64,000 nt of DNA from Paraniabella defluvii. Its GTDB lineage: Bacteria; Bacteroidota; Bacteroidia; Chitinophagales; Chitinophagaceae. The notes under the pieces were generated by a model. The model ran no database searches and was not told where the DNA came from. It worked only from the letters and a program-made list of their open reading frames with translations. How positions within the stretch are numbered: position 1 is the first letter of the stretch; each line of letters begins with the position of its first letter. This document shows positions 57,998-64,000 of the stretch, one piece after another. The stretch spans positions 4,278,001-4,342,000 of the forward strand of contig CP079215.1 of NCBI GenBank assembly GCA_019316985.1, written 5' to 3'. Position numbers and translations under genes: made by a program.

Positions 57998-58674
57998 CTA
58001 CAACGATGATAAGATCTTTACTATTGCCGTAAAACCGCGGCTTTTAGCATGCTGTAATGGTGTTATTCCATCGCTGTCCGGAATAGTTATATCGGCTCCG
58101 GCATCTTTTAAAATCTGAACGATCTGCTGGTATTTTTCGCTGCCATCTCCCAGCACAACGGCTTCCATCAGGCCTGTCCAGCCTAATCGGTTAACGTGAT
58201 TTATGGGATAGTTTTTGGTATTTGCCAAAAGCCTGACCGTTTCTACATGTCCGCGTTCGCAGGCCGGGATCAATGCCGAACCATTGTAGCGATTGAATAC
58301 ATCAAACCGGGCGCCATGGGTAAGAAATAGTTTAACCAATTCGGTTTGCCCGCTTGCGCCGGCATAAAGAAAAGGGCTGTCGCGGATATTATCCTGCAAA
58401 TTAACATCTGCTCCGTTTTCAGTTAACAGCGTTGCCATTTCTGTATACCTGCTGATCGTTGCCAGCAACAATAAACTGCGGTTGCTGGTATCACGGGTGT
58501 TTATGTTAGCCCCGCCGTCAAGTGCTTTTTTACGCCATCAATATTGTTTTGTTTAACCAGTTCTATAATATTGTATTCTTGCATAATCGTGTCATTGGTA
58601 AAAAGCGGAGGCCGATCTTTCGCGCCACAGGAGGCGAGCATACTCATAAATGATAGTAACAAAAATATTTTCAC
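57998..58674 (-). CDS. Ankyrin-repeat lipoprotein (frameshifted)
   Basis: About 225 residues. I prefer the GTG start at 58672-58674, since it gives VKIFLLLSFMSMLASCGAKD with the lipobox at the expected place; the ATG at 58758 would put 28 residues in front of the signal. After LTNDTIMQEYNIIELVKQNN-like sequence the ankyrin repeats follow: ILLATISRYTEMATLLTENG, DSPFLYAGASGQTELVKLFL, SALIPACERGHVETVRLLAN and GWTGLMEAVVLGDGSEKYQQ, then a last unit GITPLQHAKSRGFTAIVKIL. A frame change near 58490 joins the parts. Ankyrin repeats mediate protein binding; partner unknown. Confidence 0.8.
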
Positions 58675-58782
58675 CAGTAAATGTTTAATGCCCTGGCCCC
58701 GGCAGCTTTGCCCGGGAGGTAATTTTACGTTAACAAAGTAAAATATGTTTTCGGGCATTCGGTTGCAAAATCTATCCGGATA

Positions 58783-58829
58783 CTTGAAGTATTTATCACC
58801 GCCCGCTCAATAATAATAAATATTTCAAG
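58783..58829. repeat. 14-bp inverted repeat in divergent promoter region
   Basis: CTTGAAGTATTTAT (58783-58796) and ATAAATATTTCAAG (58816-58829) are inverted with one mismatch and a 19-base spacer, between the divergent ankyrin and amidohydrolase genes. It may be an operator or a hairpin. Confidence 0.35.
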
Positions 58830-58891
58830 GGTTGGAATAAATTCTACACGTAGCGGGTTGTGCTACTCATTAGCTTTGTGCAAAAGTTTCC

Positions 58892-60233
58892 ATGCGTAAA
58901 CCCGGTATATCCCGTAAAGATTTTTAAAAAAGTCAGGAATGAGCTTTGCTGGTCTGACTGCTGTGCCCGGCGTGTTAAATGCCGGCGGCGTTTTAACCCC
59001 GCGCCTGCGGGGCATGGAAGAATATCTTATGCTGAAAGATTATACTTTAAAAAATGTAAGACTGGAAACGGGGTTCAGTTATGAGGGCGATGAGGTGGTG
59101 CATACCCAAACCGGTTTGTTTTCTGTAACCATCAGCAATGGACTCATTAAAAACATTTCAGCCAGTGCGCCGGCTGATACCAAAGCTATTGATGCCGGCG
59201 GATTGTTAATGCTTCCGGCGTTCAGGGATATGCATATTCACCTGGATAAAACGTTTTACGGCGGCCCCTGGCAGGCAGCAAGGCGAAGAACCGGTGGAGT
59301 AAAGGGTATGATTGCTTTGGAACAGGAAATTTTGCCCGGGATGCTCCCAACCTCCACTGCTCATGCTGAGAAGCTGATCGAATTGCTTCAATCGAAAGGC
59401 TCTTCTTTTGCAAGGAGCCATGTAAATATAGAACCAACTTCAAAATTGCAATCGCTGAAAAACCTGCAAAAAGCGCTGGAGAATAAAAAGAATGGTTTTG
59501 ATGCCGAGCTGGTAGCTTTTCCCCAGCATGGCGTTTTTATACCGATTCAGTTCCGTATTTAAAGGATGCTGCGCAAATGGATATCGACTTTATAGGCGGC
59601 GTAGATCCTTACAGCATAGATGGCGCCATCGAAAAAACAATAGATTTTACTGTTCAACTGGCCCTGGATCATAACAAAGGAATAGATATTCATTTGCACG
59701 AATCGGGAGAGTCGGGATTGAAAACCGTAGAGTACCTCATAAAAAAGTAAACGAAAATCCAGTTTTAAAGAATAAGACCTATATAAGCCATTGTTTTGTT
59801 TTGGGAAACTGGATAAGTTAAAACAGGAAGAAATTGCAGAGCAGCTCGGCGCGGCCCATATCGGTATAGTATCTACTATTCCTTTTGGAAGCCTGATTAT
59901 GCCCATACCTGTTTTATACAAGCACAATGTTACTGTGCTTACCGGCAACGACAGTATTATTGATCACTGGAACACCTGGGGTAGCGGAAGCGTATTACAA
60001 AAAGCAAACCTCCTGGCGCAATTGTATGGCTATTCTACCGAATTTTTGTTGTCAAGGAGTTTAAAGCTTGCAACGGCAAACCTGCTGCCCCTTGACGATA
60101 AGGGAGTTCAGCAATGGCCCAGGCCGGGTGATGCCGCCGATCTGGTTTTGATCGAAGCAAGCTGCTCGGCAGAAGCGGTATCGAGAATATCGCCGGTGCG
60201 TTCGTTGATCAGCAAGGGAATATCGTGTACTAA
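58892..60233 (+). CDS. Amidohydrolase of the cytosine deaminase type, secreted (frameshifted)
   Basis: Metal-dependent hydrolase of about 445 residues. Start ATG 58892 gives MRKPGISRKDF and, after one missing base near 58922, LKKSGMSFAGLTAVPG: a Tat-type leader (SRKDFLKKSG) that fits export of a metal-loaded enzyme. Motifs: LKNVRLETGF (N-terminal strands), MLPAFRDMHIHLDKTFYGG (first metal His pair), DIHLHESGESGL, SHCF after a break near 59755, and NDSIIDHWNTWGSGSVLQKA, the metal Asp region. Another break lies near 59545. The frame near 60205 shifts so that the protein ends QQGNIVY with TAA 60231-60233. The true substrate is not clear; this group includes cytosine deaminases and related amidohydrolases. 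Confidence 0.83.
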
Positions 60234-60446
60234 AAAGCCGTTACTTGCTTTGGGTATTTATGTAAAGTTCATTCGACATCCTGGCTCCGGATGGATGCAG
60301 CAGCAAGCCATAAACGCATCAGTGCCCTGTTGCGAAACCAGATTCTTAATATCTCCGAAGGTGGAATAACAATATTATATAACCGGAACTTATTCGAAAT
60401 AGTAGATCTCTGTTGCGTTGATGATTGGTGACCAGCCTCCAAAGAA

Positions 60447-60478
60447 AAAGCCTGCAACTCGAAAGAATTGCAGGCTTT
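60447..60478. terminator. Terminator hairpin left of the element junction
   Basis: AAAGCCTGCAA (60447-60457) and TTGCAGGCTTT (60468-60478) form an 11-bp stem with a 10-base loop. The minus strand continues with TTTTTCTTT, so it probably terminated the displaced tRNA gene; the plus strand could use it for the amidohydrolase gene. Confidence 0.65.
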
Positions 60479-60505
60479 CAGCTTTATTAAACGTCTCCGC
60501 TTTTC

Positions 60506-60527
60506 AGCGGAGAGAGGGATTCGAACC
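60506..60527 (-). other. tRNA 3'-end fragment, probable attachment site of integrative element
   Basis: On the minus strand 60527-60506 reads as the T-loop and acceptor end of a tRNA (GGTTCGAATCCCTCTCTCCG), resembling the 3' end of Bacteroidota tRNA-Ser. No 5' half or anticodon arm is found to the right, and the 5' half of the T-stem does not pair, so only the 3' part is present. Such fragments are left at the end of elements that integrate into tRNA genes. Since the fragment points left, the element would lie to the right. The isotype is uncertain. Confidence 0.55.
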
Positions 60528-60775
60528 TTTCCCCGCAATTAGCTGAATATTAGTGATATGCAAGTTTTGGAAATGACACTGCCACGAATCTGCCACAGAT
60601 AAGCGGGCGTATAAGTTGTCAATTTTTCGAAAAACCAGTATACATTTTACTACAATTCCTATGAATCAAAGAACACTTTAATTTCTGATGTCAAAGTTAG
60701 AAAAAGAATCTTGGATTTTATTTCTTGTGACCAATATATTAAGGATTTATAAGTAAATTTCTTTTAGAAATTGAA

Positions 60776-61420
60776 CTATTCAACGATGCCAATGATCCCG
60801 GTTTTAAAAGCATAATCTACCAAAGAACTTCTTGAATTTCGATCCAGTTTTAAAAACAGGTTGTTTCGATAACCGTGGACGGTGCGCTCACTTACGTGCA
60901 TTTTCTCAGATATCTCTTTGTAAGATAAGTCCTGATGACAATAACCCAGGAACTCTACTTCTCTATCTGTTAGACCTGGCACTTCATTCTTACTGCCTGC
61001 AACAAGTTTACGGGATAACGTTTGTGGGATGTAGAATTCACCGTTTGAAATCACCTCCAATGCATGAAGTAATACTTGTTTACCACAGTTCTTCGGAAGA
61101 AAGCCTCGTGCGCCATTTCGTAACATACTAAGCACGCTATAATCCGCATCATACATTGTCAATACCAATACAGGCAAGTCAGCATATTGCTCACCTATCA
61201 GCTTCATTGTATCGTAGCCGTTCAATACCGGCATATTGATATCAAGCAAGCAGATGTGGAAACCTATCTGAACCAGCAGAACGATCTAATTGATCCAGAC
61301 ATTGCTGACCATTTTCCGCTTCCATCGTAACTCGAAACATTTCTGTGGTAGCCAGGAGTTCAGTGATGCCTTCCTAAAAAGTATATGGTCATCAACCACC
61401 AGTATATTTATAGTTTCCAT
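60776..61420 (-). CDS. NarL/FixJ-family response regulator (frameshifted)
   Basis: About 214 residues. Start ATG 61418-61420. Receiver: METINILVVDDHILFRK (acidic pocket), LLDINMPVLNGYDTMKLI (phospho-acceptor Asp), LPVLVLTMYDADYSVLSMLR and GARGFLPKN (conserved Lys). Output: LuxR-type helix-turn-helix VPGLTDREVEFLGYCHQDLS, YKEISEKMHVSERTVHGYRN. The frame breaks near 61250 and 61370. The ATG lies 1 base after the stop of the kinase gene, so the two are translated together. It belongs to a three-gene unit with the kinase and the 7TM protein, and lies inside the probable mobile element. Confidence 0.9.
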
Positions 61421-61421
61421 A

Positions 61422-62205
61422 TTATAGATTTACTTGTATTAAAACGGTGGTACCACCAGTACCGTTTTGATAAATTTGAACGAAGCCGTTCAGCACCATA
61501 GCCCGCTTTTTCATTGTCATCAGGCCCAACCCGTTTTTTTCCTTTTCCGGGTTAAATCCTTTGCCGTTATCCGTAATAATCATTTGTAATATCTTTTCTT
61601 TAGGTATGGATAATTCAATCAACAGCTCGGTTGCCTGAGCATGACGTACCACATTTGCAACTGCTTCTTGCGCTATTCGAAAAAGAATCAAAGATTTTGG
61701 GCCGGGTAAAGGAAACTTATTTTCGCCCAGCCTATTAATCAGTTGTACATTGATTGTGCCGGATAGCTGGATGTATTCTATTTCATTTTCCAGCGATTCT
61801 ATCAACCCTTTTTCTCCACCCTGGCGCCGTTTAATCGGCGGGCCATCTGTCGCAGCTCATCAGTTACGTGGTTGATTCTTGATACAGACCTTGCGAGGAT
61901 AGTTTGGTCATGTTCGCCTAATGATGAATTGTTAATGGCTTCAAGATTCAGCCCGATACTACTCAATACCTGACCGATATTATCATGTATTTCATCGGAA
62001 ACTTTGCTAAGGTCTTCTTCCTGAATTTCAAACCTGATTTTTGCTGTTTCCTGTTCCAGCTTTTGATTGGCTTGCTCCAATTGTGATTAAAAGCCCTTAC
62101 TTTCTGTTTGCCGATTAATAAGTGCATAGCGATTGCAAGTACCAGTAAACCCAGCAAAAGGGCGACATACACTATAAGGACAATATTTTGTACTGCATCT
62201 GTCAT
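61422..62205 (-). CDS. Sensor histidine kinase, HisKA_3 type (frameshifted)
   Basis: About 260 residues with one TM helix (QNIVLIVYVALLLGLLVLAI) and no periplasmic sensor domain. Coiled linker QANQKLEQETAKIRFEIQEE, then HisKA_3 with phospho-acceptor His in VSDEIHDNIGQVLSSIGLNL, and an ATPase domain with ILFRIAQEAVANVVRHAQAT, MIITDNGKGFNP and NGLGLMTMKKRAMVLNG. Frames break near 62070 and 61805. The ATG overlaps the stop of the upstream 7TM gene (ATGA), and the stop is one base from the regulator ATG. Lacking its own sensor, it probably receives its input from the 7TM protein. Confidence 0.9.
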
Positions 62206-62854
62206 CTTTGGTGAATTTTAGAAAAAGATAAGAAAATAACACCCATTAACAGGTATCCCAAAACGCCTATGCCCCATAATATGTAGTAAGTAACCCGTAC
62301 GCCAGCTTCTGCAATATCTGTTATCTCCAATCTATCAAAAGATGGATGACAATATATAAAGAAAATACGATCACTTGTTTGAACACCAATAATACTGCCA
62401 TCCAAAAATGCGGGTTCTTATGTGGATAGAGTTGCTTGTCGTCACGCTCAAAATCATAAAGCGTGATAAAGCCGAGTATACAAATAAAAAGCCCCTCCAA
62501 CAACAAGTAATTTGAGTTAAAAGTATGCAGAGGTTGAAGTAGCAGTGTATTAGCAACTGATGCCACAAGACCGAACAATCCTAATGTCAGCCCAATGTTG
62601 TATTTCCTATTGATCGCAGAAATAGTATTTAGATAGTACGCTATCAACATAAATAAAACAGGATTAAAGATGTGAAATACAGCCATATTGTTTTTGTAGA
62701 CACTGGCCATGTAAAATGCAACGGCCTCACTAATGAGGGTTAACACCAGGAAAGCACAGATAATCCGCAAACCATCTTTGTTCTTTCTGGCGTAACAGAT
62801 GCTACAACAAAATGCAAACATTATAGCAGTTACTATGATCACTCTAAGCAACAT
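62202..62854 (-). CDS. Seven-transmembrane protein of the kinase module (frameshifted)
   Basis: About 217 residues with seven predicted membrane segments, including VIIVTAIMFAFCCSICYA, IICAFLVLTLISEAVAFYMA, FHIFNPVLFMLIAYYLNTI, LTLGLFGLVASVANTLLL, LLLEGLFICILGFITLYDF, MAVLLVFKQVIVFSLYIVI and YYILWGIGVLGYLLMGVIFL. One frame change near 62345 splits the sixth segment from the last. I do not recognise a named family. The stop overlaps the kinase start by four bases. Its place and topology suggest a separate membrane sensor that acts through the single-TM kinase. Confidence 0.75.
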
Positions 62855-63300
62855 AGGTAGTGGATTTTAGGGATCATTCAATTGTGATTTGCATCTGCAT
62901 GAGCAAAGGTTTTCGTTGATGATACCCGTTGCTTTTGGCTAACATCAGTAATTTTTGTCAAGGTAAAAAGAGTTTCTCCATATCACATAGATTTGATTAA
63001 GATAAAATTAACACAAGTAGTCACACGCAAGACCCGTCGAAAGACGGATTTTTTACTAAACAGTTTAGCAAAATAATGAGAGGGTTGAAAGTATAATAAA
63101 ATAAGGCTTTTTGGCGGTTGTGGTCTCCCGCATGTTTTGATTACTTTGTTTAAAACCGGCAGTTCAGGATCTGTTGTTGTACTCGGGAAAAGCGTTCCAG
63201 ACAACCTGTGTATATTGGTTCTGTTTATATTGATCGTTATCTTCGTTGTACCACCTGCCCCTGTTGATGCCGTATTGCGTTTAATCTAAACCGTTACCTT
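62855..63300. other. Gap between kinase module and rteC, with a possible short gene remnant
   Basis: A 446-base stretch without a clear gene. On the minus strand 63164-63280 reads as 38 codons (INRGRWYNEDNDQYKQNQYT then QVVWNAFPEYNNRS, then stop) with protein-like composition, preceded upstream by an in-frame stop. It may be the 3' end of a decayed or frameshifted gene; I cannot name it. The rest shows nothing recognisable. Confidence 0.35.
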
Positions 63301-64000
63301 ATGGTAAGCAATACGACCCAAAAGCTCAGCGAATTGAAGGAAGAGCTGGAAAAAGAAGGCCACTATTGATCTTTCTTACCGTCCCGTAGAAAAATCTAAC
63401 ATAGGCATTCATATGGTTCAGGAGTTTATTTCACGCCTGAAAAGCCTTAAACCAAAGGACTTTTCTGGCGTTGACGCAGAAATCAACTTTTACCGTAACA
63501 TTATACCATTCTTCTACGGACAGTTGATCTTCTTCGTGAAGGTGTTTCAGATCGAATCGACCTTACCAATGTCAGAATCAATCCGGCAACGCCGTTTTAA
63601 TAAAGAGCGTAAACAGATTGAGCGATACTATGCAAGTAATTTGGACGCTTATCAGTATTTTAAAACAGACGATGAGTCCTTGATACTGCTTTGTTTGTTT
63701 CCAAAGCGCCTTTTTCTGTAGTGGGTATGGATGAATCACTCATGCTCGCTGACCTGGAATGGTGTACGCCGATGGGGTTAAAATTTGCCCGCTTTATTGC
63801 TTATCAGCAACTGGAAGAATACCTGAGCCAGCAAATGCGAAAGGAGGCGGCCATTAAGCACCCAGTTATAGGGAAATTGAAATGGACGGATAAGAAGACC
63901 TATCTTCAGGAGCTGACCTATGCCCTTGTTTACAGTAACAGTATCAACAACGGTAATATTGATGTAAAGTCGCTTGCCCGCTTGTTCGAAAATATTTTTA
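63301..64000 (+). CDS. rteC: RteC-domain protein of a Bacteroidota integrative conjugative element (frameshifted, runs off window)
   Basis: RteC controls excision in CTnDOT-type elements and marks conjugative transposons of Bacteroidota. Start ATG 63301 gives QKLSELKEELEKEG, then after a break near 63360 the RteC core: FYRNIIPFFYGQLIFFVKVF, STLPMSESIRQRRFNKERKQ, YYASNLDAYQYFKTDDESLI. After a break near 63715 it continues with MLADLEWCTPMGLKFARFIA, YQQLEEYLSQQMRK, KLKWTDKKTYLQELTYALVY and SNSINNGNIDVKSLARLFEN, which is the typical C-terminal part. At least 230 residues; the stop is beyond 64000. It supports placing the window's right end inside an integrative element. Confidence 0.82.

Noticed and set aside
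60269..60538. Minus-strand reading frame across the tRNA fragment
   Set aside because: It overlaps the terminator hairpin and the tRNA 3' end and shows no family motif.
62983..63204. Minus-strand frame of 73 codons in the gap before rteC
   Set aside because: Composition does not look like a folded protein and no start context is visible.
1..64000. CRISPR arrays, rRNA genes and complete insertion sequences
   Set aside because: I saw no regularly spaced repeats, no rRNA-like stretch and no transposase gene in the window.

Overview
The window looks like chromosomal DNA of a Bacteroidota member, most likely Chitinophagaceae-like. The evidence is several SusC/SusD pairs, FAS1 lipoproteins, LytTR signalling, Bacteroidota-style -7 promoter boxes (TAnnTTTG) and an RteC protein. 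Most of it (about 1-51,350) is a polysaccharide utilisation locus (PUL) for pectin, in particular rhamnogalacturonan I and its homogalacturonan and arabinan/galactan parts. Nearly every long gene is split by one or more single-base frameshifts, often at homopolymers, and this includes the housekeeping gene purL. I read these as sequence errors and annotate whole reconstructed genes. Ends marked as corrected assume the frameshift is repaired.

Layout. 1-7344 (+): GH106 rhamnosidase (5' end outside the window), three GH43-type enzymes, a rhamnogalacturonan acetylesterase and a class A beta-lactamase-like serine hydrolase. 7568-13967 (-): operon of propeller sensor kinase, LytTR response regulator and paralogous propeller sensor kinase. 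14462-32068 (-): long operon starting with SusC/SusD and continuing with PL22, GH28, two PL1, GH43-like, DUF4450-type, GH28 and a truncated GH43-like gene. 32229-49816 (-): second transport operon of FAS1, SusC, SusD, FAS1, FAS1, SusC, SusD and a putative (alpha/alpha)6 glycosidase. 50214-51341 (+): GH105 unsaturated rhamnogalacturonyl hydrolase. 51467-60233: META-domain lipoprotein, purL, AraC regulator, DUF4822 lipoprotein, ankyrin lipoprotein and a secreted amidohydrolase. 60506-64000: junction with a probable integrative element, marked by a tRNA 3'-end fragment, carrying a 7TM protein / histidine kinase / NarL regulator module and rteC.

How it may work (inference from families): surface lyases and polygalacturonases cut the backbone, SusCD pairs import oligosaccharides, acetylesterase and GH43/GH106 enzymes strip acetyl, arabinose/galactose and rhamnose, and PL22 and GH105 finish the unsaturated oligomers. 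Three promoter regions of the locus (upstream of the SusC at 32068, the FAS1 gene at 49816 and GH105 at 50214) share a direct repeat, CAGGATG-N3-CAGGATG, one helical turn apart and upstream of a -7-like box. This looks like a common operator, possibly of the LytTR regulator or another regulator of the locus.
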